A DNA stretch of 64,000 nucleotides from Oligoflexus tunisiensis (lineage in GTDB: Bacteria; Bdellovibrionota_B; Oligoflexia; Oligoflexales; Oligoflexaceae), in assembly GCF_001748245.1 (NCBI RefSeq), contig NZ_BDFO01000001.1:1721345-1785344 (forward strand). Reading direction: 5' to 3'. Within the stretch, counting starts at the first letter, position 1. Each line of letters opens with the position of its first letter. Below are positions 17,912 to 26,038 of the stretch, in pieces. The notes beneath the pieces were generated by a model, which worked only from the letters and a program-made list of their open reading frames with translations, did no database searches and had not been told where the DNA came from. The translations under genes were made by a program, and so were the position numbers.

Positions 17912-17948
17912 GAGGCTCGCCGGGACCCGCGAAATCGGGAACACAGAA

Positions 17949-18407
17949 TCACATATCTTTTATGCAGTTGCTTTTCGCGGTCGCGATAACCTTTTTCGGT
18001 CCTTTGCAGAGAGCCTGTTCCCTGCCAATGGCAGCAGCCTTGGCACAGGCGCTCTCGGGCTTCGTCTCAAGATCCTTTTGAACTTTCATTTTCAGGGCGG
18101 GCTTGGGGGTGTTGACGAGAGCCGTGGCTTTTTTGATTTCGGACTGGCATTTGACCACATAGTTAAACGAGTGCTTCTTTTTGCACTCGTCCTGCGCTTT
18201 CTTTGCCGCATCAATCTGAGCCTTGCCCTCCGCCTGCGCCTGGACCTCACAGGCTTTGGTTTCAGCATCGTAAGCCTTGCATTTGGTTTCAAGCGCTTCG
18301 GCGTCCGTACAACTCAATTTTTGCAGTCCATTTGCGTAAAGGCCGCTGGGGGATAATACGGATAGGCAGAGAAACCCAAGAACACGTAAGAGTCTGGGAA
18401 AGACCAT
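17949..18407 (-). CDS. Small exported Cys- and Lys-rich protein of unknown function
   Basis: A 152-residue protein with a signal peptide (LRVLGFLCLSVLSPSGLYA). The mature part is rich in Ala, Lys and Cys, with about nine cysteines spaced through predicted helices (SCTDAEALETKCKAYDAETKAC, DECKKKHSFNYVVKCQ and further). This suggests a helical disulfide-bonded periplasmic or secreted protein. No family is recognised. AAGGAT precedes ATG 18407 at a good distance, and the reading frame is convergent with the Lcl-like lipoprotein gene. Confidence 0.65.
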   Translation of the reverse strand: MVFPRLLRVLGFLCLSVLSPSGLYANGLQKLSCTDAEALETKCKAYDAETKACEVQAQAEGKAQIDAAKKAQDECKKKHSFNYVVKCQSEIKKATALVNTPKPALKMKVQKDLETKPESACAKAAAIGREQALCKGPKKVIATAKSNCIKDM

Positions 18408-18491
18408 GGTTTATCCTTTCAGTCAGTGCATGGTCCTTATTGTATCCTTGTCCCCATCCATTTCTCAATGCCAGCTTTTGGAAGGCCGTGG

Positions 18492-18944
18492 CTAAGGCTC
18501 GGGTGTACGGTTCCGTACCGCATCCGGATCCGGGCGGGTCGCGATAAAGGCGGCCACCAGGAGGCCAATCACGGCCAACAGGATCTTCACACCCATGATC
18601 GGAATAATGAACACGATCGTCGGCGTCATGCTTATAACGAGCACGGTGATGGCCAGAATCTTGACCTTGCGCCGGATGCCACCGGTGGTTTTCCAGTCCC
18701 GCAGGGACGGTCCAAACCACTGATGATTCATCAGCCAATTGTAGAAGCGGGGTGAACTCCGGGCAAAGCAGACCGCCGCCAGAAGAACGAAAGGCATGGT
18801 GGGCATGATGGGAATGAAGACGCCGATGAAGCCGAGCACCAGGAATAACATGGCGAGGCTGACCATCGCGTAACGCCCGGAGCGCGATTGGATCAGCCGC
18901 ACCTCATGACTGTAGTCGACATCATCACGCTTCTTCTGGTCCAA
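18492..18944 (-). CDS. YbaN-family (DUF454) inner-membrane protein
   Basis: A 150-residue membrane protein. Its core FLVLGFIGVFIPIMPTMPFVLLAAVCFARSSPRF and WFGPSLRDWKTTGGIRRKVK is the DUF454/YbaN signature: two hairpin membrane segments separated by a short amphipathic loop. The function of the family is unknown. The start is TTG at 18944 with AAGGAA seven bases before it. The S9-family gene ends only 11 bases upstream, so both are probably on one transcript. The C-terminal tail is cut short and hydrophilic (DPDAVRNRTPEP). Confidence 0.85.
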   Translation of the reverse strand: MDQKKRDDVDYSHEVRLIQSRSGRYAMVSLAMLFLVLGFIGVFIPIMPTMPFVLLAAVCFARSSPRFYNWLMNHQWFGPSLRDWKTTGGIRRKVKILAITVLVISMTPTIVFIIPIMGVKILLAVIGLLVAAFIATRPDPDAVRNRTPEP

Positions 18945-18955
18945 GCAGGATTTCC

Positions 18956-20923
18956 TTAAATCGATTGATAGGGCTGCTCGCGCTGGCTGTATTGCAGGGC
19001 AATGGAGCGGGAACCGCTTTCCATGAGACTCTTCACAAAAAAGTCGGTGACGCGGCGCGCATAATCGTAGCGTGTGGTTTCATGCTTCCAGCCGTGACCT
19101 TCATGCTCGTAGACTTTCAACTGCACGGCCGTGCCTTGCTTTTCCAAAAGGTTCTGCAGCTGCTGCATCTGTTCCAGTGGCACCAACTTATCCTGCGCGC
19201 CGTGAAACAAGGCCAGAGGTGTACGGATGCGACCCGCCCGCAGGATCGGGGAACGGGCCAGCATTTCATCGCGCGTGCAGTCGCCCAAAGCCCAATGGAA
19301 TTCCGCTCTCTTGAGCGGGGCGCAGCGCTGGAGGATATCGGGCAGATCCAGATAAGGATAGACGGCCACCGCCGCCCGTATCAGGCGGGGAAACCGAATC
19401 AGGATATTGAGAACGGTAAGACCACCCGCCGCGCCACCCCAGATGCCGACGCGGGTTGGATCAATGAAACCTTGATCAGCGAGAGATTTGACAGCCGACG
19501 CCACGTCCTCGGCATCCGAAAGGCCCCAGCGTCCCGCCAGCGCTCTTTGATAGCTTGAGCCGTAACCCCAGCTGCCCCGATAGTTGACATAAAGAAACGC
19601 AAAACCGAGTTGCGTGAAAAACTTCGCTTTAGCCGGCCAGCCCGCGCTGACCTGATCCACCGGCCCGCCGTGAACCGCAATGATAAGCGGCAAGGGCCCA
19701 CTGACATCCTTGGGCTGATAGAGCAGACCGTGAACCGTTTGTCCGTCGAGACTGGGCCATTGCACGCGCAAAGGTGATTGCGATTGCGTGCGATAAGGCT
19801 GCTTGAGGCGCACACGATTGGCTTCGTACCAGGTGTCGACATCATATTGCCAGGAACGCAGTCCCGGCAGGCTCTGGCTCGAGGCGCTGATCACGGATAG
19901 ATGCCGACCATCCGGTGAGAATCGCGGTTGATCCAGCCAGCTGTCGCGGGTGCGCGGGGCCTTCCACTTTTGTGGGTAATCATCGGCTGCATAATGATAG
20001 TGAACGAAGTGCGAGCCACCTTTTTCCGTCGCAATCCCAAGAACGAGCGGTCGATGGGGATGCAGGGCAAACTGCGGTTGCTCGGCGCCTCGGGGAGGCT
20101 TGGCGTGTTCGGCCTGAGCATGACTGAGCTGCTGCCAGTGCTGACGCGCAATTTCGTAGGACCAGAACTGATACCATTCGCCGGTTCGCAGCAGCGCAAT
20201 GACAAAGCGTCCGCAGGGACTAAATGCGGCTTCCGAACAACTCATCGGAACGTCACCCACCTGCGGCGGTTTGAGGGCACGCCCGGGACGCGGCACGGGA
20301 CGCAGGTCCTGCATATCGTATTCAGCGAGATAAAGGGTGGCGGACTCCCAGGGCACATCATGCAAAGGCCAGGAAATATAAAGCATCAGAGCTTTGTCGG
20401 GGTGCCAGCGGACATTGCGCAAAAAGCCAGGCACGCGCAGAACACTGCGAACCTCGCGATCCTGGCGTAGTCGGGAAAAGATTTCCAGTTCCTCTTCATG
20501 CCCATGCTCGCTGATCCAGGAAAGCCAGCGCTCGCGCGGGTCGATCTGCAGTCCGAGCGAGGGAGGGATCCGGGCCAGAACGGTCTTGCGGTCGTAGCCA
20601 GTCTGCCAGAGCACGAGTTCCTGCGCGCGCACCGGTCGAAAGCGGGTCCCGTCCTTGTTCCACGAATAGAGTGTCAACGCCTGTGGGGCCAGTCCATAGA
20701 TGCCGCTTTTGGCCGCAACAAACGAACCACCTCCCTGATCAAGTTCGGCGTGAAAGTCGATCGGTATTCGGGGATCTTCCGTCAAAGATGACGAGCCGTC
20801 CATATAGCGGACGCCTTGGTCGCGTGCGGTCAAAAAAGCTAATTGCTGCTCTGGCGTCCAGAGGTATTCGCGCACGAAACTTTTTTCCGTCATGCTGAGT
20901 AAGGTATCCGCTGTAATTCGCAT
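18956..20923 (-). CDS. S9-family prolyl oligopeptidase-like protein lacking the catalytic serine
   Basis: A 655-residue protein with an N-terminal propeller-like region (about 1-390, repeated W/F-SPDGR blades such as QPRFSPDGRHLSVIS) and a C-terminal alpha/beta-hydrolase domain. Family motifs are present: IAVHGGPVDQ, FLYVNYRGSWGYG, HGAQDKLVP (Asp 578) and EHEGHGW (His 610). However, the nucleophile elbow, normally GGSYGG, reads GGAAGG: residue 498 is Ala, encoded by GCG at 19432-19430. The protein is therefore probably a pseudopeptidase or binding protein. No signal peptide is evident. I use ATG 20923, preceded by GAAGAGAG, rather than an upstream in-frame ATG at 20980. The YbaN-like gene follows 11 bases later. 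Confidence 0.85.
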   Translation of the reverse strand: MRITADTLLSMTEKSFVREYLWTPEQQLAFLTARDQGVRYMDGSSSLTEDPRIPIDFHAELDQGGGSFVAAKSGIYGLAPQALTLYSWNKDGTRFRPVRAQELVLWQTGYDRKTVLARIPPSLGLQIDPRERWLSWISEHGHEEELEIFSRLRQDREVRSVLRVPGFLRNVRWHPDKALMLYISWPLHDVPWESATLYLAEYDMQDLRPVPRPGRALKPPQVGDVPMSCSEAAFSPCGRFVIALLRTGEWYQFWSYEIARQHWQQLSHAQAEHAKPPRGAEQPQFALHPHRPLVLGIATEKGGSHFVHYHYAADDYPQKWKAPRTRDSWLDQPRFSPDGRHLSVISASSQSLPGLRSWQYDVDTWYEANRVRLKQPYRTQSQSPLRVQWPSLDGQTVHGLLYQPKDVSGPLPLIIAVHGGPVDQVSAGWPAKAKFFTQLGFAFLYVNYRGSWGYGSSYQRALAGRWGLSDAEDVASAVKSLADQGFIDPTRVGIWGGAAGGLTVLNILIRFPRLIRAAVAVYPYLDLPDILQRCAPLKRAEFHWALGDCTRDEMLARSPILRAGRIRTPLALFHGAQDKLVPLEQMQQLQNLLEKQGTAVQLKVYEHEGHGWKHETTRYDYARRVTDFFVKSLMESGSRSIALQYSQREQPYQSI

Positions 20924-21037
20924 GGTGCTCTCTTCAGCAATAAAGTCTCGCGCTGAAGATGCTAGCAGTGCGGGATCCAAAACACAAGGAATACAGAAGT
21001 TTTATGCAGGATGGTTCTGGATCACGGTTGCGGAAAT

Positions 21038-21724
21038 TTAGCGAAGGCCTCCGGCTTCACCTTGCGAACGCAAAGTCAGTTGATTGGCGAGCAGCGTCAA
21101 GAGAATGTCCCGTGCATTTGTCTCATCCACATGGAAAGTGGATTGCAGTCGATCGATGCAGGTTTCAAAAAGCTGCCGGCGGCGCACACCCGGAATCGAT
21201 TCATCCCTTCGATCCACGAAAACCACGACGAGTGTGGTTTCGCAAGGCGGCTTGCAGTTGCGGTGCAGATAAAAGTCGTTGCCCAGAATCGGGTAGCTGA
21301 CCGTACCGCGCGCGATTTCTTCCGTCCCGTAAAAGAAATCTTCGAACGCTTGATAGACAAAGCCACACTTCGAACAGGTTTTGGGGAAAGGTGTTTTGAG
21401 GCGGCTTTTCAGGAAACCAAGTGACTTCGAGAGGGTCAAGGATATTTGAACGATTTCATCAATTTCGCGGCGCAGCATGTCCTGGGCTGCATCATGAATT
21501 GAGGGTTTCATCGCGTCAGCCAAGCTAGGTAAACTACTCATGACAAGAACCTCTTCAGCCGGAATTCTTTTCCTCACGAAAACCCCTTCGGCAATTTTTT
21601 GCGTTTGGATTTTATCGCTGCATTCCTCGATGTTTGCTGACCCGTTGGGCCGGAAAGTGGTCCCGCGACAGTCGATTTCCACGCACCCTGTCACTTCATG
21701 ACAGAAGGTAAGAGTTCGCGTCAT
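21038..21724 (-). CDS. Unrecognised cytoplasmic protein with two Cys pairs
   Basis: A 228-residue reading frame, or 167 residues if the start is ATG 21541. The second start has GAAGAGG eight bases before it, whereas the upstream ATG 21724 has no good ribosome site, so 21541 is at least as likely. The C-terminal half carries CSKCGFVYQAFEDFFYGTE and, about 40 residues later, NCKPPCETT. Together they could bind zinc, like PAS- or zinc-ribbon-associated four-Cys sites. VDRRDESIPGVRRRQLFE follows. No signal peptide is seen in the short form. Family and function are unknown. It is divergent from the TIGR02147-type regulator. Confidence 0.6.
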   Translation of the reverse strand: MTRTLTFCHEVTGCVEIDCRGTTFRPNGSANIEECSDKIQTQKIAEGVFVRKRIPAEEVLVMSSLPSLADAMKPSIHDAAQDMLRREIDEIVQISLTLSKSLGFLKSRLKTPFPKTCSKCGFVYQAFEDFFYGTEEIARGTVSYPILGNDFYLHRNCKPPCETTLVVVFVDRRDESIPGVRRRQLFETCIDRLQSTFHVDETNARDILLTLLANQLTLRSQGEAGGLR

Positions 21725-21753
21725 TTAGGCTAACTCAGCTGTTATGTGAGTTG

Positions 21754-21795
21754 ACAGAACACTTTGTTCCCTGGGGCTGGACAGAAGTGTTCTGT
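21754..21795. promoter_or_regulatory. Perfect 11-base inverted repeat, probable operator
   Basis: ACAGAACACTT (21754-21764) and AAGTGTTCTGT (21785-21795) are perfect inverted repeats with a 20-base spacer, in the gap before the TIGR02147-type regulator gene. The arm centres are about 31 bases apart, close to three helical turns. A TTGACA at 21751-21756 overlaps the left arm. Confidence 0.55.
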
Positions 21796-21830
21796 GTGCG
21801 TTATGAAAATAATGAGGGAGTCATCATCAT

Positions 21831-22649
21831 ATGGAAGCAAGAGCCACTGACTATCGTCTGATACTGCAGAAAGAACTGACAAATCGCTGCGATCAGAATC
21901 CGCGATATTCCCTGCGTGCTTTCGCTCGTGATCTCAAACTTTCTCCGTCACGTTTGAGCGAGATTCTGAATCGCAAGCAGGGCCTGTCCCGCGGCGCCGC
22001 GCAAAAAATAGCAGGTGTTCTGGGATTCGATGAAAGGGAAACTCAGTACTTTTGTGACCTGGTTTCCATAAAACATGCCAGAAGTGTCAAGGAACGTGAA
22101 GAGGCGAAGCTGCGATTGCTCAAAGTGGACTTTGAAAAAGAGCGGGATAGTCGGTTTCAGTTGCAACTCGATGCCTTTAAGATTATTTCTGACTGGTATC
22201 ACCTCGGAATACTGGAACTCATGAAGTGCAAGGACTTCCGGCACGATACCAAGTGGATCGCCAGACGACTTGGGATTCCTTTGATCCAGATCGAATTGGC
22301 CGTTGATCGCCTCATGCGCGTGGGGCTTTTGAAGAAGGAAGGCGACCAGTACGTTGCCATTCAGGAGGACGGTTGGGTGCCGGGAGGGGTTCCTTCAGGC
22401 AGCATCCGCAAGTTTCACCGCCAGGTTCTGGAAAAAGCCATTCAGGCCATGGCCGTGCAGCCCGTCCAGGAACGCTTGTTTTCGACTCATTTTCTGACTG
22501 TGGATCGCGCTGATCTTCCCGCGGCCTTCGAGGCCATACAGGATTTTCAACGACGCTTCTGCGCTCAGTTTCAAGGCGAACAGCCTAGGGAATTGCTCTA
22601 TTGCATATCCATGCAACTCTTTAAAATTGTGGAGGAGGGAACGGTATGA
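21831..22649 (+). CDS. TIGR02147-type regulator (DUF4423)
   Basis: A 272-residue soluble protein. Residues about 25-70 form a helix-turn-helix (YSLRAFARDLKLSPSRLSEILN, then GAAQKIAGVLGF). The middle (WYHLGILELMKCKDF, WIARRLGIPLIQIELAVDRLMRVGLL) is the second winged-helix-like DUF4423 segment of the TIGR02147 family. Such proteins are numerous in Fibrobacter and Bdellovibrio-like bacteria and are taken to be transcription factors. It overlaps the following exported kelch gene by four bases (ATGA), so regulator and exported protein are translationally coupled. A perfect inverted repeat upstream (21754-21795) suggests autoregulation. Confidence 0.85.
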   Translation: MEARATDYRLILQKELTNRCDQNPRYSLRAFARDLKLSPSRLSEILNRKQGLSRGAAQKIAGVLGFDERETQYFCDLVSIKHARSVKEREEAKLRLLKVDFEKERDSRFQLQLDAFKIISDWYHLGILELMKCKDFRHDTKWIARRLGIPLIQIELAVDRLMRVGLLKKEGDQYVAIQEDGWVPGGVPSGSIRKFHRQVLEKAIQAMAVQPVQERLFSTHFLTVDRADLPAAFEAIQDFQRRFCAQFQGEQPRELLYCISMQLFKIVEEGTV

Positions 22650-24328
22650 AAAGGCTTCGAATAGCCGCGCTGCTGATCGGCCTCAGTCCGGCTTACGCGC
22701 AGGCTCAGCTGAAAAACCTGAAATCACTGCCGAATCTCGACAAGGATATTCCTGTCACCGTCGGCATTCAACCTGACCTGCCCCTGGTCACGCCCGGCGG
22801 AAAACTTGGCCACTGGGGTGTAGGCAATGGCGGCGACTGGCTGCGCATCAGCTTCGCGCGTGCTCGTGAATATGCGGCGCATGTGGTGCTGCGCATCAAT
22901 CCGCATTCGCTGTCCCGAATTCAGTCGGCCAACATCCGTGACTGGATTATGAAGAATCAAAAGTTTTTGGCCGCGGATATTCTACAGACCGAACACGTCT
23001 GGGTGAACGAAGAAAAACCCAGCTGCGCCTTCACCGTTCCTCCCGGAAGCGGCCAGGTTCCGACCTCGAATCCCATTCAGTTCTCCTATCCAACCTGTCG
23101 TTCGCATCCCAGCGCACCGGTGAACTTCATGCAGGCGGCCCAGCTGCTCATTCATGAAGCGACTCACCATTTCAATGCGGATGAAACCACAGCGGATCTG
23201 ATCGCCATCGGCATTATCGATGCCTGGCAGAGCGGACTCATGGATTCCCTTCCTTTGGGACTCACGAATGCACCGGGCAGCATGCAGCAACATGCAGCCG
23301 TCTGGACCGGTGATCGCATGATCGTGGTCGGCGGCTTCCGCGATGAAATTCCGGATTATCTGAACACCGCTTACTCCTATGATCCCGCCAGCCGCCAGTG
23401 GACGAATTTGAATCCTCCGGATTGGTTTACCCCGCGCGGCCAACCCAATGCGATCTGGACCGGATCCGAAGTGTTGATCTGGGGTGGGTTTGATCGTTCG
23501 GGTGACACCACAACCTGGTCGTTCAATGGAGCACTCTACAATCCCAGCACCAAAGTCTGGACTCAGGTGAATCACCCTGATTTCTGGAAACCGGCTCAGG
23601 CACTGGTCACAACCTATCCTCTGCAAACCGTGGTGTGGACAGGCGACAAGGCCATCGTTTGGGGCGGCTATGATACGACAGGTCAGTCACTCGGAGCCAT
23701 TTTCGATCCGACGACTCGTACCTGGTCACGGATGGCCGTTACCGCGCAGGCGCCGCGAACCCTCGAAGGTCATTCCGCGGTTTGGACCGGCGATTCCATG
23801 ATCGTCTGGGGCGGTTATTCCGGCAATAATGTGGTGACCGATTACGGTGCCATTTACAATCTGGCCACCGATAGCTGGAAGCCGATTGCAGGCAAAGGTC
23901 AGGGCGCACCCACGGCGCGCGCGGGTCATCAGGCGGTTTGGACTGGCAACGCCATGGTTGTGATCAGCGGCGGCGGAGTTGGCACCAGCACGGATCTGAC
24001 ATCAACGGGCGGACTTTACTATCCGGCCACGAACACCTGGACCAACTATCGCAGTGAGCTCATGACGGAACGCTATGGCCATCGCGTGGTGTGGAACGGA
24101 GAAGAGGTGCTGCTCATCGGTGGACAGTCCAGGCGTCTCGCCACGTACTTTGGCGAAGTCTATGCTTTCAATCCGATTACCCTGCGCTGGCGCATCCTGC
24201 CCGGTTCGGTCACACCGCCTCCGCGTTCCTTCTCGTCCATCGTCTGGACCGGAAGCAGCGCATTGGTCTGGGGTGGTTACGCCGGAAATAGCAAGACCCA
24301 GCGCTCCGGGGCCCAGTATTTCCCATAA
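22646..24328 (+). CDS. Exported kelch-repeat protein with HExxHH motif
   Basis: A 560-residue protein with a signal peptide (IAALLIGLSPAYAQA). Residues about 150-200 contain LLIHEATHHFNADETTADLIA: an HExxH zinc-type motif at 170-174 followed by another His and acidic residues nearby, as in zincin metallopeptidases. From about residue 210 to the end come at least five kelch-like repeats of the type HAAVWTGDRMIVVGG---Y---YDPASRQW, forming a probable beta-propeller. It starts inside the stop of the regulator gene (ATGA) and ends at a strong terminator. The product is probably periplasmic or secreted, either a protease with a propeller or a binding protein using a degenerate zincin. Confidence 0.8.
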   Translation: MKRLRIAALLIGLSPAYAQAQLKNLKSLPNLDKDIPVTVGIQPDLPLVTPGGKLGHWGVGNGGDWLRISFARAREYAAHVVLRINPHSLSRIQSANIRDWIMKNQKFLAADILQTEHVWVNEEKPSCAFTVPPGSGQVPTSNPIQFSYPTCRSHPSAPVNFMQAAQLLIHEATHHFNADETTADLIAIGIIDAWQSGLMDSLPLGLTNAPGSMQQHAAVWTGDRMIVVGGFRDEIPDYLNTAYSYDPASRQWTNLNPPDWFTPRGQPNAIWTGSEVLIWGGFDRSGDTTTWSFNGALYNPSTKVWTQVNHPDFWKPAQALVTTYPLQTVVWTGDKAIVWGGYDTTGQSLGAIFDPTTRTWSRMAVTAQAPRTLEGHSAVWTGDSMIVWGGYSGNNVVTDYGAIYNLATDSWKPIAGKGQGAPTARAGHQAVWTGNAMVVISGGGVGTSTDLTSTGGLYYPATNTWTNYRSELMTERYGHRVVWNGEEVLLIGGQSRRLATYFGEVYAFNPITLRWRILPGSVTPPPRSFSSIVWTGSSALVWGGYAGNSKTQRSGAQYFP

Positions 24329-24356
24329 GTTTTAATTATATCAATAAGTTATAACG

Positions 24357-24388
24357 CGCAGCCCGTCCCTCCGGGCTGCGTTTTTTTT
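24357..24388 (+). terminator. Rho-independent terminator
   Basis: CGCAGCCCG (24357-24365) pairs perfectly with CGGGCTGCG (24372-24380) around a six-base loop, followed by eight T. It ends the regulator/kelch operon. Confidence 0.95.
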
Positions 24389-24476
24389 GGAATTCTTGAA
24401 ATCCTTAAGTTTTTTCCAGGCCAGCCGATGCCCATCCCGGAGTATTCGCGCATCACGCGCGGAGGGCGAGGGCAAA

Positions 24477-26018
24477 ATGATTGTAGATAAGGCAAGTGAA
24501 GAGCTTTTGGTGGCCGCTGTCATGGATACCCGTCCATGCATGATTCCACAGGACACCAAGGTCGCGGATGCCCTCACGCAGTTGACAGAAAAGCGAATCG
24601 AAAGCTGTGTCGTCGTCGAGAAAAACGGCAGTGTCCGTGGCAGCCTTGATTTTCGTGATCTGGCCCTGGCCCAGATGAATGGAAAGAAAAGCAGAACTTT
24701 AGCTGATCTTTGCAGTCAAACGCCTTTGCTGGTGGATGCTCGTGCCCAACTTCTGCCGGTGCTCGAAGATATGAAAAAGCGCGGGCTGCGGCTCGCGGCC
24801 GTGGTCGATGGGAACAAGGCGATCGGCGTTCTGCATGTGAACACGATCGGGATGCGCCTGCCGGAAATCCTCGGACAGAAGCAAAGGGAAATTCAGGAGC
24901 TGCGGGCCGATCGTGATGCCAAGGACGAATATCTTGGTCTGGTTTCCCACGACATGCGCGCGCCCCTGAGCGTCATTTCGCTTTCCACCGACTATCTTCT
25001 GACCGCGGAAAGCGGCAAAGCCCTGAGCCCGGATCAAAAGTCCTTTATCGAGCGTATCAAACGCAACGGGGAACAGGCTGCGTCGATGATCCACGATATC
25101 CTGGATGTGGTCCGCCTGGAGCATGGCTTCAGTCTCGACTATCGGATGACACGCTTTGCGGACCTTGTGCAGGACAGCATCCAGAACCTGCAGGTCGTGG
25201 CGGCCAAAAAGAATATCACCTTTCAGGTCAGCTTCGATCACGATATTCAAGTCAACCTGGATCCCCAGCGCATGCGGCAGGTGATTGAAAACGTCCTGAT
25301 CAATGCCATTAAATTTTCCCCGCCCGGTGGACAGGTCTTTGTCAAGTCGTGGCTGACTCAGAAAGCCGGTTCGGATCACCTCGCCTTTCAGGTTCGGGAT
25401 CAGGGGCAGGGCATTCGCAAGGAAGACGAGGCCAAGGTCTTTGAAGCCTTTGTGCAGACCGGCCGCTCCATCTACGGCAAGGACGGTGTGGGTCTTGGAC
25501 TGGCCATCGTTCGCAAGTTTGTGGAATTTCATCAGGGCAGCATCGAATTGGACGGCGGCTGGCAAAAGGGCGCGAGCCTGACCATCTTTATGCCCAATGC
25601 TTCGCTGGTCACGACGCCGGCGTCGCAAGCCACCCCGCAAGGGCCTGTGGTCCTTCTGGTTGAGGACGACGAATCCATCCGTGAATTCTATAAGCAGTCC
25701 CTTGAGGAATACAAATTCCATGTGATCCAGGCTTGTGATGGTGTGGAGGCCTTTGCCCTGTTTCAGCAGCACGCGGTGGATCTGGTGCTCTCTGATATCC
25801 GCATGCCCAATGTTGATGGTCTCGAACTTCTGGCCCGGATTCGTACCTCCGGCAGCCAGGTTCCTGTGATCCTGTGCAGCGGTTATTACATCGGTCTCGA
25901 GAACGATCTCACGAGGAGCGATCATAAACCCAATCGTATCATCGATAAGCCTTTCAAAGTGAAGGATATGGTGGAAGCGATTGAAGACCAATTACGACGC
26001 TATAAACAGGCCTCGTAA
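24477..26018 (+). CDS. Hybrid sensor: CBS pair, histidine kinase and receiver
   Basis: A 513-residue soluble protein. Residues about 10-130 form a tandem CBS pair (VMDTRPCMIPQDTKVADAL, RIESCVVVEKNG, then LVDARAQLLPVLEDM and GVLHVNTIG). A HisKA domain with the phospho-acceptor His 158 in VSHDMRAPL follows, then a HATPase domain (NVLINAIKFSPPG, GVGLGLAIV) and a C-terminal receiver (LLVEDDESIREF, phospho-acceptor Asp 440 in LVLSDIRMPNVDG, KPF). CBS pairs usually bind adenine nucleotides, so it may couple energy state to phosphorelay. No membrane segment and no neighbouring response regulator are present. I chose ATG 24477 with GGAGGGCGAGGG upstream, because earlier in-frame codons overlap the preceding terminator. 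Confidence 0.92.
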   Translation: MIVDKASEELLVAAVMDTRPCMIPQDTKVADALTQLTEKRIESCVVVEKNGSVRGSLDFRDLALAQMNGKKSRTLADLCSQTPLLVDARAQLLPVLEDMKKRGLRLAAVVDGNKAIGVLHVNTIGMRLPEILGQKQREIQELRADRDAKDEYLGLVSHDMRAPLSVISLSTDYLLTAESGKALSPDQKSFIERIKRNGEQAASMIHDILDVVRLEHGFSLDYRMTRFADLVQDSIQNLQVVAAKKNITFQVSFDHDIQVNLDPQRMRQVIENVLINAIKFSPPGGQVFVKSWLTQKAGSDHLAFQVRDQGQGIRKEDEAKVFEAFVQTGRSIYGKDGVGLGLAIVRKFVEFHQGSIELDGGWQKGASLTIFMPNASLVTTPASQATPQGPVVLLVEDDESIREFYKQSLEEYKFHVIQACDGVEAFALFQQHAVDLVLSDIRMPNVDGLELLARIRTSGSQVPVILCSGYYIGLENDLTRSDHKPNRIIDKPFKVKDMVEAIEDQLRRYKQAS

Positions 26019-26038
26019 GTCCATAGGGAGATGCCACG

